A DNA stretch of 64,000 nt from DATMER01 sp035556715 (GCA_035556715.1 DATMER010000105.1:124001-188000), one strand, 5' to 3'. Counted from the stretch's first letter, positions 12,612-21,734 are shown. A program made the numbers and translations. The notes: a model not told the origin generated them from the letters alone.

Positions 12612-13159
12612 CCAGGCAGGTCCGAAGGCCGGTTCACGTTCAGGAAGACCTCCGCCGGCTCTCCGAACCGCTCGATCTCCTCCACCCACCGGACCCGCAG
12701 CCCCGGGGTCTCCGGAAGCGTTCGGAGATCAAACCGTCCCAGCTTCACTCTCTCCTCCAGAGCGGCGAGAGCAGCCGGTCCGTAGAGAGCGCAGAGCGGC
12801 TCCACTCCCCCGCTCCAGCGCGGGACGGCCAGGTCCGCGTCCGACCGGGCCAGCTCCTCCAGGAGGGGGACCGGTACCCGCGGCAGGTCCACAGCCAAAA
12901 CCAGGAGGGGCTGTCCCGGACGGACGAGGGCCGCACCCAGGATGCCCGCGGCCGGTCCTTTTCCCGATCCGTCCGGGACCGAGCCGGGCAGCAGACCCCG
13001 TCCGGCATCCGCCACCAGCACCTCGCTGCAGACCTCCCCCAGCCGCCGGGCTGCCCGGACGACCAGGCTCTCCCCCTCGATCTCCAGGAGGGCCTTGTCC
13101 CGCCCCATGCGGGTGGAGGCTCCGCCCGCGAGGACCACACCGATCGTCCGTGGTACCAT
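12608..13159 (-). CDS. MobA-like molybdenum cofactor guanylyltransferase
   Basis: The 183-aa protein has the nucleotidyltransferase signature VVLAGGASTRMGRDKALLEIEG immediately after the start, then AVDLPRVP (the metal-binding Asp motif) and a C-terminal FLNVNRPSDL typical of MobA. MobA attaches GMP to molybdopterin to make the bis-MGD cofactor. I place the start at 13159 (MVPRTIGVV), which leaves a 28-bp gap to the divergent cyclophilin gene; longer starts would overlap it. No other molybdenum cofactor gene is nearby. Confidence 0.85.
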   Translation of the reverse strand: MVPRTIGVVLAGGASTRMGRDKALLEIEGESLVVRAARRLGEVCSEVLVADAGRGLLPGSVPDGSGKGPAAGILGAALVRPGQPLLVLAVDLPRVPVPLLEELARSDADLAVPRWSGGVEPLCALYGPAALAALEERVKLGRFDLRTLPETPGLRVRWVEEIERFGEPAEVFLNVNRPSDLPG

Positions 13160-13187
13160 CCCCCGCGCATTGGAAGGAGAACTTGCC

Positions 13188-13784
13188 ATGAAGCTGAGCT
13201 TAGCTGCTGTCGTCACCGTCCTAGCCCTTGGAGCGGCGTCGCTTTCGGCCCAGGCCCCTCCTGCGGCAGCCAAGGCCAACCCGCGGGTGGCCCTGGAGAC
13301 GTCCAAGGGGAAGATCGTCATCGAGGTGTACCAGGACAAGGCCCCCAAGAGCGCGGCCAACTTCCTTCAGTACGTCCGCTCCGGGTTTTACGACGGAGTC
13401 ATCTTCCACCGGGTGATCCCCGACTTCATGATCCAGACCGGCGGCTTCACCCCGGACATGAAGCAGAAGGCGACCAAGGGCGCGATCCAGAACGAGGCCG
13501 ACAACGGGCTGCGCAACGAGCGCGGCACCCTCGCCATGGCCCGCCTGGGCGAGCCCCACTCCGCCACGGCCCAATTCTTCATCAACCTGAAGGACAACCG
13601 TGCGCTCGACCACACGGGCAAGAACCAGCGCGGCTGGGGCTACGCGGTGTTCGGAAAGGTCGTGGAGGGCATGGACGTGGTCGACGCGATCGCTACCGTG
13701 CGGACCGCAACCCGCGACCCCCACGGCGACGTGCCGGTCGAGCCGATCCTCATCAACAAGGCCAGCGTCGTTCCGATCCGATAA
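13188..13784 (+). CDS. Periplasmic cyclophilin-type peptidyl-prolyl isomerase
   Basis: The 198-aa product has a signal peptide (LAAVVTVLALGAASLSAQA) and a complete cyclophilin domain: VIFHRVIPDFMIQTG with the catalytic Arg, GTLAMAR, ATAQFFIN, and GYAVFGKVVEGMDVV. It catalyses cis/trans isomerisation of peptidyl-proline bonds, here on exported proteins. AAGGAGAACTTGCC precedes the ATG. It is followed after 12 bases by a second, leaderless cyclophilin, so the operon gives the cell one isomerase on each side of the inner membrane. Confidence 0.92.
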   Translation: MKLSLAAVVTVLALGAASLSAQAPPAAAKANPRVALETSKGKIVIEVYQDKAPKSAANFLQYVRSGFYDGVIFHRVIPDFMIQTGGFTPDMKQKATKGAIQNEADNGLRNERGTLAMARLGEPHSATAQFFINLKDNRALDHTGKNQRGWGYAVFGKVVEGMDVVDAIATVRTATRDPHGDVPVEPILINKASVVPIR

Positions 13785-13796
13785 GGAGCTGCCAAC

Positions 13797-14297
13797 ATGC
13801 CGCGAGTGACTCTGGATACCAGCAAGGGCCGGATCGTCCTGGACCTCGACTCGGCCAAGGCGCCGAAGACGGTCGAGAACTTCCTGGAGTACGTCCGTTC
13901 CGGACACTACGACGGGACCATCTTCCACCGCGTCATCCCCGGCTTCATGGTCCAGGGGGGCGGCTTCACCGCCGAGATGTCGCAGAAGCCGACGCGGGCG
14001 AACATCCCCAACGAGGCCGACAACGGGCTCGGCAACGCGCGCGGCACGATCGCCATGGCGCGCACCAGCGACCCGCACAGCGCCTCGGCGCAGTTCTTCA
14101 TCAACGTGTCGGACAACAAGGGGCTCAACCACACCGGCAAGAACCCCCAGGGCTGGGGCTACGCCGTGTTCGGCAAGGTGGCCGAGGGCATGGACGTGGT
14201 CGACGAGATCGTGAAGGTGCCCCGCGGCCGCAAAGGCTTCCACGACGATGTTCCGAACCAGCCGATCCTGATCAACCGGGCCACGGTGGAGGAGTAG
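13797..14297 (+). CDS. Cytoplasmic cyclophilin-type peptidyl-prolyl isomerase
   Basis: The 166-aa protein lacks a signal peptide and contains the cyclophilin core TIFHRVIPGFMVQGGGF, GTIAMAR, SAQFFINV and GYAVFGKVAEGMDVV. It closely resembles the preceding gene in length and motifs, which suggests gene duplication followed by loss or gain of the export signal. AAGGAG precedes the start with a 7-base spacer. Confidence 0.92.
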   Translation: MPRVTLDTSKGRIVLDLDSAKAPKTVENFLEYVRSGHYDGTIFHRVIPGFMVQGGGFTAEMSQKPTRANIPNEADNGLGNARGTIAMARTSDPHSASAQFFINVSDNKGLNHTGKNPQGWGYAVFGKVAEGMDVVDEIVKVPRGRKGFHDDVPNQPILINRATVEE

Positions 14298-14321
14298 GAA
14301 GCCGGGGGGGAGGGCTCCCCC

Positions 14322-15020
14322 CTACTTCTTCGTATTCTTCCGGATCACCACCAGGGAGGCCCAGAGGATCTCGAGCTGCTCCTGTCCGAAGGGCAGGTCG
14401 GAGTCGCGCCAGATGTCCCGCACCGCGCTGAGGAATTCGGTCCAGTCCACCTTGTGGCCCTTCTCGTAGATCCGCCGCATGGCCGCGAACAGGTCGGCCA
14501 CGGTCCACATCGCCGGCCGCCGGCCGCCCATCTCCATCCAACCGAAGCGCAGGTGGTGCAGCCTGCGGCGCGAGAGCTCCTGGTTCTTGTAGCGCACCCG
14601 CAGGCGGCCCACCTCCGGCAGACGGTTGAACACGAGGTCGTCGGGTGCGGCGTGGCTGGTGAGCACCTGCCAGTGCTGCGCCAGCAGCTCCTCCTTCTTC
14701 ACCTGCATCATCAGGGTATCGAAGCGCTTGACGTCGATCTCTTCGAAGACGGCTCCGAGGGTCGGCACGTCGGCGCCGTGGATCCAGGCCGCGATGTCCT
14801 CGTCCGAGGGCAGTGCGCGGGGGGGACCCGCGGCTGCCGTCGCCTTGGCCGCTGCCGCCTTTGCTGCCGCTGCCGCTTTCGCCGCCTCCAGCTTCGCCGG
14901 GTCCACGCCGGGCTTGACCGGCGCCTCGGCGGGCGGGGACGTCTCTGTCTTCGTGGTCTCCACGTCGGCCGCGGTGGCCGGCGCCTCCGGCTTGAAGGTC
15001 ACATCGGTCGTTTCGCTCAT
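14322..15020 (-). CDS. Protein of unknown function with Ala-rich N-terminal linker
   Basis: The 232-aa protein starts at the ATG at 15020 (MSETTDVTF). Residues 1-70 are low-complexity and rich in Ala, Lys, Pro and Thr; the rest looks globular and mostly helical (VPTLGAVFEEIDVKRFDTLMMQVKKEEL, then RRRLHHLRFGWMEMGGRRPAMW). I recognise no family. There is no signal peptide or membrane segment. The divergent alpha/beta hydrolase starts 20 bases away, so the two promoters overlap. Confidence 0.7.
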   Translation of the reverse strand: MSETTDVTFKPEAPATAADVETTKTETSPPAEAPVKPGVDPAKLEAAKAAAAAKAAAAKATAAAGPPRALPSDEDIAAWIHGADVPTLGAVFEEIDVKRFDTLMMQVKKEELLAQHWQVLTSHAAPDDLVFNRLPEVGRLRVRYKNQELSRRRLHHLRFGWMEMGGRRPAMWTVADLFAAMRRIYEKGHKVDWTEFLSAVRDIWRDSDLPFGQEQLEILWASLVVIRKNTKK

Positions 15021-15040
15021 GGTCGGGATAGTGTATACGG

Positions 15041-15859
15041 ATGGACATGAGGACCGGAACGTATGAGAGCCGCGGCCTGCGGCTGAGCTATCAGGAAGCC
15101 GGCGAAGGGCTGCCCTTGCTGCTCCTCCACGCCTTCCCACTTTCCGGCCGGATGTGGGATCCCCAGGTCGAGGCGCTCGCCAGTGCCCATAGGATCATCG
15201 TCCCCGATCTGTCCGGCTTCGGCGCGTCCGGGTTCAGCGCTTCCAAGCCGGGTCCCGAGACCAGCCGGATGACCGACTTCGCCACGGATGCCGGCGCTCT
15301 CCTGGACCACCTGGGGATCGACCGAGCGGTCGTGGGCGGGTTGTCCATGGGAGGCTATGCCGCCCTGGCCTTCGCGGAGATTTTCCCCGACCGTCTCCTC
15401 GGTCTGGTGCTGGCCAACACCCGGGCAGCCGCGGACACGCCGGAGGCCCGGGAGAAGAGGCTCGCCACCGCCCGTGACGTCCTGGAGAAAGGCTCCGGCA
15501 TCCTGGCGCCCTCGGTGGAGAAGCTGCTCGGCGCCACCACCCGGTCGCAGCAGCCGGAGCTGGTCCGGCAGGTCGGACAGTGGATCTCCGGGGCCCCTCC
15601 GGCCGGGGTGGCCGCGGCGCAGCGGGGCATGGCGGAGCGGCCGGACCGCAGCGGGCTCCTCCCCCGGATCGCGGCGCGCACCCTGGTCATCGTCGGAGAC
15701 GAGGACGAGCTCATCCCGCAGGAGGAGTCCCGCGGGATGGCCGAGGCGATCCCCGATTCAGAGCTGGCCGTCTTCCACCGCGTGGGCCACCTGTCGAGCC
15801 TGGAGGCCCACGCGGACTTCAACGAGATTCTGCGAAGCTTCCTCTCGCGCCTCCCCTGA
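15041..15859 (+). CDS. Alpha/beta-fold hydrolase
   Basis: The 272-aa protein has the expected order of motifs: oxyanion region LLLHAFPLSGRMWD, nucleophile elbow GLSMGG with Ser102, acid Asp220 or Asp222 in IVGDEDELIP, and catalytic His250 in RVGHLSSLEA. Length and cap region fit esterases or 3-oxoadipate enol-lactonase-like hydrolases, but no pathway genes accompany it, so the substrate is open. Confidence 0.88.
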   Translation: MDMRTGTYESRGLRLSYQEAGEGLPLLLLHAFPLSGRMWDPQVEALASAHRIIVPDLSGFGASGFSASKPGPETSRMTDFATDAGALLDHLGIDRAVVGGLSMGGYAALAFAEIFPDRLLGLVLANTRAAADTPEAREKRLATARDVLEKGSGILAPSVEKLLGATTRSQQPELVRQVGQWISGAPPAGVAAAQRGMAERPDRSGLLPRIAARTLVIVGDEDELIPQEESRGMAEAIPDSELAVFHRVGHLSSLEAHADFNEILRSFLSRLP

Positions 15860-15872
15860 GAATCCCTGCGAA

Positions 15873-16076
15873 TCAGGCGCGCAGGACGTTGCGCGCCTGC
15901 AGCCCCTTGGGTCCCTCCACCAGCTCGAAGTTCACCCGGTCCCCCTGGTTGAGGGTGCGGTAGCCCTCCGCCACGATGGCGGTGTGGTGGACGAAGACGT
16001 CGGCGGCGCCCTCTTCGGTCTGGATGAAACCGAAGCCCTTGGCGTTATTGAACCATTTGACCGTTCCCTCTGGCAT
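15873..16076 (-). CDS. Cold-shock-domain protein
   Basis: The 67-aa protein starts at MPEGTVKWF behind AAAGGAGTCGC. It is a single five-stranded OB fold with RNP1 (KGFGFIQ) and RNP2 (VFVHHTAI), the usual CspA length. It binds single-stranded RNA or DNA and acts as an RNA chaperone. A ~200-bp region up to the tRNA-Leu gene holds its 5' leader, which in this family often carries thermosensor structure; I did not resolve one. Confidence 0.95.
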   Translation of the reverse strand: MPEGTVKWFNNAKGFGFIQTEEGAADVFVHHTAIVAEGYRTLNQGDRVNFELVEGPKGLQARNVLRA

Positions 16077-16276
16077 TACTGCGACTCCTTTCTGACCATG
16101 GACCGCGCAACGGCTCACATGCCCATGCCGATGCACCGCCGGGTTCGTCGTACTGCTGCAAACAGGTTTTGCGCAGCATGGCGCTGCCGACGCCAAAAAG
16201 CAAGGCGGAGGTTGCCCAGTCAGAGGGCAGTTGCTCTCAGAAGGAAGTAAGGAAGAGGATGCCTGGTCAGGAGGGA

Positions 16277-16361
<85 letters not shown>

Positions 16362-16413
16362 GCACCAGGCTAGTTGTCAAACACCCGGAATCCCTGAGAA
16401 ATTCCGGTCCGTC

Positions 16414-16845
16414 TTACTGCGGTGGCGGTTGACCGCCACCAGCGGGCGCCGGGGTGGCCGGAGCCGCCGGAGCCGGATTCGCGGGCTGCGTTCCCGAGCC
16501 GGGGGTCAGCGGACCCTGCTCGTTCTGCACCGGATTCGGGAGCTGCGTCTCTCCCACACCGCCGGCTGCGCCGGCGGGCGAACCCTCCGCGGCGGGGACG
16601 TCGCCCATGACCGTGCCCCGCCGTGCCTGAGGGATGCCGATCAGCAGGGTGGTCAGGATGAAGACCGCGAACGAGATCACGGTCAGCTTGTGCAGAAGGG
16701 TGGTCGCTCCGCGCGCGCCGAAGGCCGCCTGCGTGGTCCCTCCTCCGAACACCGACAGGTCGGCGCCCTTGCCCTGTTGGAGCAGGACAACGAGGATCAG
16801 GAAGATGCAGATGATGACATGAATCGTGTACAGCAGATAAATCAC
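16414..16845 (-). CDS. secG: Preprotein translocase subunit SecG
   Basis: The 143-aa protein has two transmembrane helices (about 2-22 and 52-72) around the conserved loop LLQQGKGADLSVFGGGTTQAAFGARGATTLLHKLT, the SecG hallmark. The C-terminal tail is long, rich in Pro, Ala and Gly and ends PAPAGGGQPPPQ. SecG stimulates SecYE during protein export. It is the last gene of the gap-pgk-tpiA-secG cluster, an arrangement found in many bacteria. Confidence 0.95.
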   Translation of the reverse strand: MIYLLYTIHVIICIFLILVVLLQQGKGADLSVFGGGTTQAAFGARGATTLLHKLTVISFAVFILTTLLIGIPQARRGTVMGDVPAAEGSPAGAAGGVGETQLPNPVQNEQGPLTPGSGTQPANPAPAAPATPAPAGGGQPPPQ

Positions 16846-16884
16846 GGGTCGAAGCCTCCAGACGGCGCAGACGGTCCTTGCCCG

Positions 16885-17607
16885 TCAGCCGGAAGCACGG
16901 ATGATACTCAGAAATTTCCCTGGGTCAAGGCTCGCCCCTCCCACGAGGAAGCCGTCTACGTCCGGTTGGGCGATTAGGCCGGCCGCGTTTTCCGGCGTCG
17001 CCGACCCTCCGTAGAGGATCGGAACGTCGTGTCTCAGGAGTCCCCGGATGAACCGGTGGGCCTCCTGCGCCGTCTCCGGAGTGGCGGTCTCCCCGGTGCC
17101 GATGGCCCAGACCGGCTCATAGGCCAGGGCGAAAGAGGCCTCCTCAAGAGGGTCCACCGCCGCCCGTACCTGCCGCTCGAGGACCCGGAGCGTGTCGCCC
17201 GCCTTGCGCTCGTCCCGGGTCTCGCCCACGCAGATCATGGGGGTCAGGCCGTGGCGCAGGGCCGCCGCGATCTTGCGGGCGACGAGGTCGTCCCCCTCTC
17301 CGTGCCCCTGCCGCCGCTCGCTGTGGCCGCAGAGCACCCAGGAGCAGCCGGCGTCCGCGAGCTGCGCGCCGGACACGTCGCCGGTGAAGGCCCCTTTCTC
17401 CTCGGGATGGAGATCCTGGCCGCCGACAGCGATCCCACTCTCCTGGAGCTCGGCGGCCACGGCCGGGATCAGCGGGAAGGAGGGGAAGACGACCACGCGG
17501 ACCGGGGACTCGCCGAGTTCGCCCCGAAGCGCGCGGGCGTGTGCCGCCGCCTCGGCCTGGAGGAGGTTCATCTTCCAGTTGGCCGCGACGATCCGGCGGC
17601 GCTTCAC
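16885..17607 (-). CDS. tpiA: Triosephosphate isomerase
   Basis: The 240-aa protein has the active-site residues in order: Lys12 in AANWKMNL, His in CGHSERR, Glu in AYEPVWAIGTG, and the phosphate-binding LYGGSATPENAAGL. It interconverts dihydroxyacetone phosphate and glyceraldehyde 3-phosphate in glycolysis. Its start overlaps the pgk stop by four bases, so translation is coupled. Confidence 0.97.
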   Translation of the reverse strand: MKRRRIVAANWKMNLLQAEAAAHARALRGELGESPVRVVVFPSFPLIPAVAAELQESGIAVGGQDLHPEEKGAFTGDVSGAQLADAGCSWVLCGHSERRQGHGEGDDLVARKIAAALRHGLTPMICVGETRDERKAGDTLRVLERQVRAAVDPLEEASFALAYEPVWAIGTGETATPETAQEAHRFIRGLLRHDVPILYGGSATPENAAGLIAQPDVDGFLVGGASLDPGKFLSIIRASG

Positions 17608-18809
17608 TTGCCCTTCTCCAGCACGGCCACTCCTGGAAGCGTCTTGCCCGCGAGGAACTCCAGCGAGGCGCCGCCACCCGTGGAGACGTGACCGATGCGG
17701 TCGGTCACCTCAGCCTGGTGGGCCGCGGCCACGGTCTCGCCGCCGCCGATGACCGAGAAGCCGGGGCAGCTCGCCAGGGCCAGGGCCACCTCCCGGGTGC
17801 CGGCATCGAAGGGTGGCTTCTCGAACACGCCCAGGGGGCCGTTCCAGAACAGGGTCTTCGCCCGGCCCACCGCTTCGGCGAACGCCTTGCGGGTGGCAGG
17901 GCCGATGTCCACTGCCTTGCCCGTGGACGGGATGCGGTCCGCGGCCACGGTCCGCGAGTCGGGGTCCGGGAGATCCAGGCTTTCGGTGACCACCACATCG
18001 GTGGGGAGGAGCACCTCGATCCCCTTGGAACGGGCGCGCTCCAGGATCTCCCGGGCCATGTCCAGCCGGTCGGGCTCGTAGAGGGACCCTCCCACGTCGA
18101 GCCCCTGCGCCGCGAGGAAGGTGTTGGCCATGCCGCCGCCCAGGAGGAGCATGTCGAGGCGGGGAAGGAGGTTCTCCAGCGTGTCGATCTTGCCCTCGAT
18201 CTTGGCACCGCCCAGGATGGCGGCGAACGGTCGCTCGGGCTCGCCCAGGAGCTTCCCCAGGGCCTCGACCTCCCGCGTCAGGAGACGGCCGGCAGCCTTG
18301 CGCTGGAGGCGCTCGGGCACACCCACCACGGAAGCATGGGCGCGGTGGGCGCTGCCGAAGGCATCGTCCACGAAAGCTTCCGCCAGGGCGGCGAGCTGAT
18401 CGGCGAAGGCCGGATCGTTCTTCTCCTCCCCCGCGTGGAAGCGGAGGTTCTCGAGCAGCAGCACGTCCCCCTCGTCCATCTCGCGCGCGATCTTCTCCAC
18501 CTCCTCGCCCACGCAGTCCTCGGCGAAGCGGGCTCCGCACTGGAGGATCTCGGACAGCTTCGCCACCACCGGCCTCAGGCTGTAGCGCGGATCGCGCTTG
18601 CCCTTGGGCCGGCCGGCGTGGGAGGCGAGCAGCAGGATGCAGCCGGCCTCGCGCAGCTCGCGCAGGGTGGGAACCACCTCCTCGATCCGGGTGGCGTCGA
18701 GCACCTCGCCGGCCTCGGACATGGGGACGTTGAAGTCCACGCGCACGAATACGCGCTTCCCCTTGAGGCTGCCCAGGTCCAGATCGTCCAATGTATAGAG
18801 ATCAGCCAT
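17604..18809 (-). CDS. pgk: Phosphoglycerate kinase
   Basis: The 401-aa protein has the canonical N-lobe (KRVFVRVDFNVPM, then LLLASHAGRPKG), the hinge segment AILGGAKIEGKIDTLENLL, and the C-terminal ATP site VIGGGETVAAA and STGGGASLEFLAGK. Length is standard. It transfers phosphate from 1,3-bisphosphoglycerate to ADP. It lies between gap (18 bases upstream) and tpiA (4-base overlap). Confidence 0.97.
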   Translation of the reverse strand: MADLYTLDDLDLGSLKGKRVFVRVDFNVPMSEAGEVLDATRIEEVVPTLRELREAGCILLLASHAGRPKGKRDPRYSLRPVVAKLSEILQCGARFAEDCVGEEVEKIAREMDEGDVLLLENLRFHAGEEKNDPAFADQLAALAEAFVDDAFGSAHRAHASVVGVPERLQRKAAGRLLTREVEALGKLLGEPERPFAAILGGAKIEGKIDTLENLLPRLDMLLLGGGMANTFLAAQGLDVGGSLYEPDRLDMAREILERARSKGIEVLLPTDVVVTESLDLPDPDSRTVAADRIPSTGKAVDIGPATRKAFAEAVGRAKTLFWNGPLGVFEKPPFDAGTREVALALASCPGFSVIGGGETVAAAHQAEVTDRIGHVSTGGGASLEFLAGKTLPGVAVLEKGK

Positions 18810-18827
18810 TCGCTCCCTCCTGTCGAT

Positions 18828-19865
18828 TCAGCCGGGTCGATTCAGCCGGGCCAGCAGCTCGGCGAGACGGTTCGAGTAACCCCACTCGTTGTCGTACCAG
18901 GCGACCACCCGCGCCAGGCTGCCCACGGCCTGCACCAGCGGCAGGTCGACCACGGCCGAGCGCGGGTCGCCTACGAAGTCGGATGAGACCGGCTCGTCCT
19001 CCGCGACCCCGAGGAGCCCGGCCAGGGGTCCGGCCGCGATATCTCGATAGGCCTGCCGGATCTCCTCCGCGGACGCCTCCCGCTCCAGGTCGGCCACCAG
19101 GTCGAGCATGGCCACGGCGGGGGTGGGCACGCGGACGGCGAAGCCGTCGATCCTCCCCGCCAGCTCCGGGAGCAGCAGGCCGGCCCCGTGGGCCGCGGTG
19201 GTCGAGGCAGGGATGATGTTGAGCGCGGCTGCCCGGGCGCGCCGGGGGTCCGGGTGCGGCAGGTCGAGCAGCCGCTGGTTCTCCGTGTAGCTGTGGACCG
19301 TGCTCATCAGTGCCCTTCGGACCCCGAAGCGGTCGTGCAACACCTTTGCCACGAGGGCCAGGCAGTACGTGGTGCACGAGGCGTTGCTGGCCACGGCCTG
19401 GCGCCCGGGGTCCCAGTCTTCGGCGATCCCCAGGCAGAGGGTGGCGTCCGCGGGCTCCGCCGGGTCGGAGTTGGCAGAGACGAGCACGTTGCGGACTCCG
19501 TCTCTCAAATGGGCGGCGGCGAGACTCCTCCTGAGGAACCGCCCGGTGGACTCGACGACGGCTTCCACCCCGGCTTCGCCCCAGGGAATGCGGGCAGGGT
19601 CGGGCTCCTGGAAGACCGGGATGCGCCGGCCGCCAATGCCGCCGATACCGCCGATAATCAGGGCATCCCCCTCGGCGTGCACGGGAAGGGCGAAGGGGCC
19701 ATGGACCGTGTCGCGGGCCAGGAGCCGGGCCAGGATCGGGGTGGGCACGACGTCGTTGACCGCGGCCGGTTCGAGGGCGGAAGCGAGGTCCTCCCGGGTG
19801 AGAACGATGCGGAGCAGGGCGCGGCCGATGCGGCCGAAGCCGTTGATGCCGAAGCGCAGGGGCAT
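18828..19865 (-). CDS. gap: Glyceraldehyde-3-phosphate dehydrogenase
   Basis: The 345-aa protein starts at 19865 (MPLRFGINGFGRIGR, the NAD-binding Rossmann motif); the frame stays open far upstream but that part is antisense to other genes. The catalytic Cys164 is in NASCTTYC, where the usual Asn after the second Thr is Tyr; the partner His follows in TVHSYTENQ. The C-terminus ends with VAWYDNEWGYSNRLAELL. First gene of the glycolytic operon. Confidence 0.96.
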   Translation of the reverse strand: MPLRFGINGFGRIGRALLRIVLTREDLASALEPAAVNDVVPTPILARLLARDTVHGPFALPVHAEGDALIIGGIGGIGGRRIPVFQEPDPARIPWGEAGVEAVVESTGRFLRRSLAAAHLRDGVRNVLVSANSDPAEPADATLCLGIAEDWDPGRQAVASNASCTTYCLALVAKVLHDRFGVRRALMSTVHSYTENQRLLDLPHPDPRRARAAALNIIPASTTAAHGAGLLLPELAGRIDGFAVRVPTPAVAMLDLVADLEREASAEEIRQAYRDIAAGPLAGLLGVAEDEPVSSDFVGDPRSAVVDLPLVQAVGSLARVVAWYDNEWGYSNRLAELLARLNRPG

Positions 19866-20000
19866 GGCGGGAGCGGAGTCTACAGCAGTGTCACGCCTGG
19901 GGGATTCGCCGCACTTAGAGAGGATGGTAGATAATGCCGGGCTGAAGGCACCCGCTGTTTCGACAGCTTCCTCTTCAATAACATAGCAGAAGGAGCGACC

Positions 20001-20354
20001 ATGGCTGAGATGGGCAAGTACTGCAAGGCATATCTCGCGAAGCAGTTCCGGGAGTATCCGGGCTGGAGCGAGAACAAGGACAATGCCCGCAAGGACAAGA
20101 AGGAGGTCGACGGCAAGGAGGTCGAGGTCAAGCGCGAGCTTGATGACGACTCCATCCTCTACCTCCAGGAGAACTACGTCGTCACCGACGGGATCTTCAA
20201 GGACGAGAACATCATCTTCGACAACGTCACGGACGAGTGGAAGGAGTTCTGCCACGGCACCCTGGCGTTCGAGATCCCGGTCTACGAGCCCATCAACATC
20301 CCGGTGGCGGGCGGCTCGGAGGCGGCCGAGGGCAAGGAGGCCGGGAACGGGTAG
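20001..20354 (+). CDS. Small acidic protein of unknown function
   Basis: The 117-aa protein follows AAGGAGCGACC. It has an N-terminal helical part with aromatic residues (KYCKAYLAKQFREYPGW) and a central acidic segment (ELDDDSILYLQENYVV, then DGIFKDENIIFDNVTDEW) and no signal peptide. I do not recognise the family. It ends nine bases before tsaD on the same strand, so it probably shares its transcript. Confidence 0.75.
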   Translation: MAEMGKYCKAYLAKQFREYPGWSENKDNARKDKKEVDGKEVEVKRELDDDSILYLQENYVVTDGIFKDENIIFDNVTDEWKEFCHGTLAFEIPVYEPINIPVAGGSEAAEGKEAGNG

Positions 20355-20363
20355 GAGCAGCAG

Positions 20364-21425
20364 TTGAGGGCCGCCCCCCTCGTCCTCGGCATCGAGACCT
20401 CCTGCGACGACACCGCCTGCGCCGTGCTCGACGGCGACGGGCGGGTGCTCGCGTCGGTGGTGTCGAGCCAGCTCGCGGCGCACCGCCCCTATGGCGGGGT
20501 GGTGCCGGAGATCGCCTCGCGGGAGCACCTCTCGAACTGGCCGCTGGTCAGCGGCGAGGCGCTCGAGCGGGCCGGGGTAGCCATGAAGGACGTGGACCTG
20601 GTCGCGGCCACGCGGGGTCCGGGGCTGGTGGGGGCGCTCCTCGTCGGCCTCTCCGTCGGCAAGGCCGTGGCCTTCGCCCTCGGCCGGCCCTTCCACGCGG
20701 TCCACCACCTGGAGGGACACCTCTATTCCCCCTTCCTTCCTCCTCCTTCGGAGCCCGGCCCGGCCCTGCCGCCGCCGGATCGCTTCACCGGCCTGGTCGT
20801 CTCGGGCGGCCACACCTCCCTGTTCGGAGTGGAGGATGGCGAGGTCTCCACCCTCGCGGAGACCCGCGACGACGCCATGGGTGAAGTCTTCGACAAGGTG
20901 GGCAAGCGCCTGGGGCTCCCCTATCCGCAGGGTCCGAAGGTGGACGAGCTGGCCGAGCGGGGAGATCCGTCCGCCTTCAGGCTGCAGGTGCGGCCTGCCG
21001 GGGACGACCTCTTCTTCTCCTACTCGGGCCTCAAGAGCCAGGCTCTCCTGGAGATCGAGAAGCTGGAGCGCAGGCTCGGGCCGATCGATCTCGGGGAGGG
21101 AGCAGGTGCTCCGCAAGAGGTCTTGGACCTCCTGGCCGGCTTCCGGGCTGCCGCGGTCGGCCAGATCCTCGACCGGCTGGAGCGGCTCCACCGGAGTCAG
21201 CCGCTCGGTCTCCTCGCGGTATCGGGAGGCGTCGCGGCCAACCGCCTCCTCCGCCGCGAGCTGCCCGCCTGGGCCGCGGAGCGCGGAGTGGAGCTGCGCC
21301 TCGTCCCCCTCGCCTGGTCCGGCGACAACGCCGCCATGATTGCCCACGCCGCCCTCCTCCGCCACCTGCGAGGGCGGGACGGCGACCCGTTCGAGGCCGA
21401 GGCCGAGAGCCGAATTCCGATCTGA
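20364..21425 (+). CDS. tsaD: tRNA N6-adenosine threonylcarbamoyltransferase TsaD
   Basis: The 353-aa protein starts with TTG behind GGAGCAGCAG. It has the ASKHA ATPase fold (LGIETSCDDTACAVLD at the start), the metal-binding HLEGH (His115 and His119), VSGGHTSLF, and SGDNAAMIAHAA near the end. TsaD transfers the threonylcarbamoyl group to A37 of ANN-reading tRNAs, with TsaB, TsaE and TsaC, none of which are in this window. Confidence 0.97.
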   Translation: MRAAPLVLGIETSCDDTACAVLDGDGRVLASVVSSQLAAHRPYGGVVPEIASREHLSNWPLVSGEALERAGVAMKDVDLVAATRGPGLVGALLVGLSVGKAVAFALGRPFHAVHHLEGHLYSPFLPPPSEPGPALPPPDRFTGLVVSGGHTSLFGVEDGEVSTLAETRDDAMGEVFDKVGKRLGLPYPQGPKVDELAERGDPSAFRLQVRPAGDDLFFSYSGLKSQALLEIEKLERRLGPIDLGEGAGAPQEVLDLLAGFRAAAVGQILDRLERLHRSQPLGLLAVSGGVAANRLLRRELPAWAAERGVELRLVPLAWSGDNAAMIAHAALLRHLRGRDGDPFEAEAESRIPI

Positions 21426-21445
21426 AAGAGGGTTGAAAAAACGGA

Positions 21446-21473
21446 GGGCGCGGCCTCCCGGAAGGCCGCGCCC
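21446..21473. terminator. Bidirectional intrinsic terminator
   Basis: A perfect 11-bp stem (GGGCGCGGCCT / AGGCCGCGCCC) with a CCCGGA loop lies between tsaD and the convergent His-rich gene. On the minus strand it is followed by TCCGTTTTTTC, a good T-tract, so it should terminate the His-rich transcript; towards the right it has only CTTGCTTC. Confidence 0.75.
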
Positions 21474-21493
21474 TTGCTTCACCCGGCCCCACC

Positions 21494-21688
21494 CTATCTA
21501 TGGCCGTGCACCGCGGGACTGCCGACGTGCTTGCCCGGCTTGGGCTCGTGCAGATGGTCGTGGTGCTCGTGGTCGTGATGGGCAGAGTCGTGATGTCCGT
21601 GTCCGTGCTGCGGAGCAGGCTCGACGTCGGCGTCGTGACTGGTTTGAATCTGCTCCGGGTGACCTTTCGGGGTGCGGGTGCTGGGCAT
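21494..21688 (-). CDS. Small histidine-rich protein
   Basis: The 64-aa protein has 16 His (25 percent), concentrated in HGHGHHDSAHHDHEHHDH at about residues 28-45, with Asp and Glu between them. Such tracts bind Ni, Zn, Co or Cu ions in metallochaperones and storage peptides. There is no signal peptide or Cys. AAAGGAGAGTCACG gives a strong ribosome-binding site, and a CCTGTAA-N15-GCGTGCTT promoter lies 47 bases upstream, shared with another His-rich peptide in this cluster. A metal-buffering or metal-sensing role is inference. Confidence 0.72.
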   Translation of the reverse strand: MPSTRTPKGHPEQIQTSHDADVEPAPQHGHGHHDSAHHDHEHHDHLHEPKPGKHVGSPAVHGHR

Positions 21689-21734
21689 CGTGACTCTCCT
21701 TTCATTATGGGGGCTTGATCCCCTCCTGAAAGGA

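Noticed and set aside
19866..21482. Upstream extension of the gap frame to 884 codons
   Set aside because: The extension is antisense to tsaD and the 117-aa gene. GAPDH clearly begins with its Rossmann motif at 19865.
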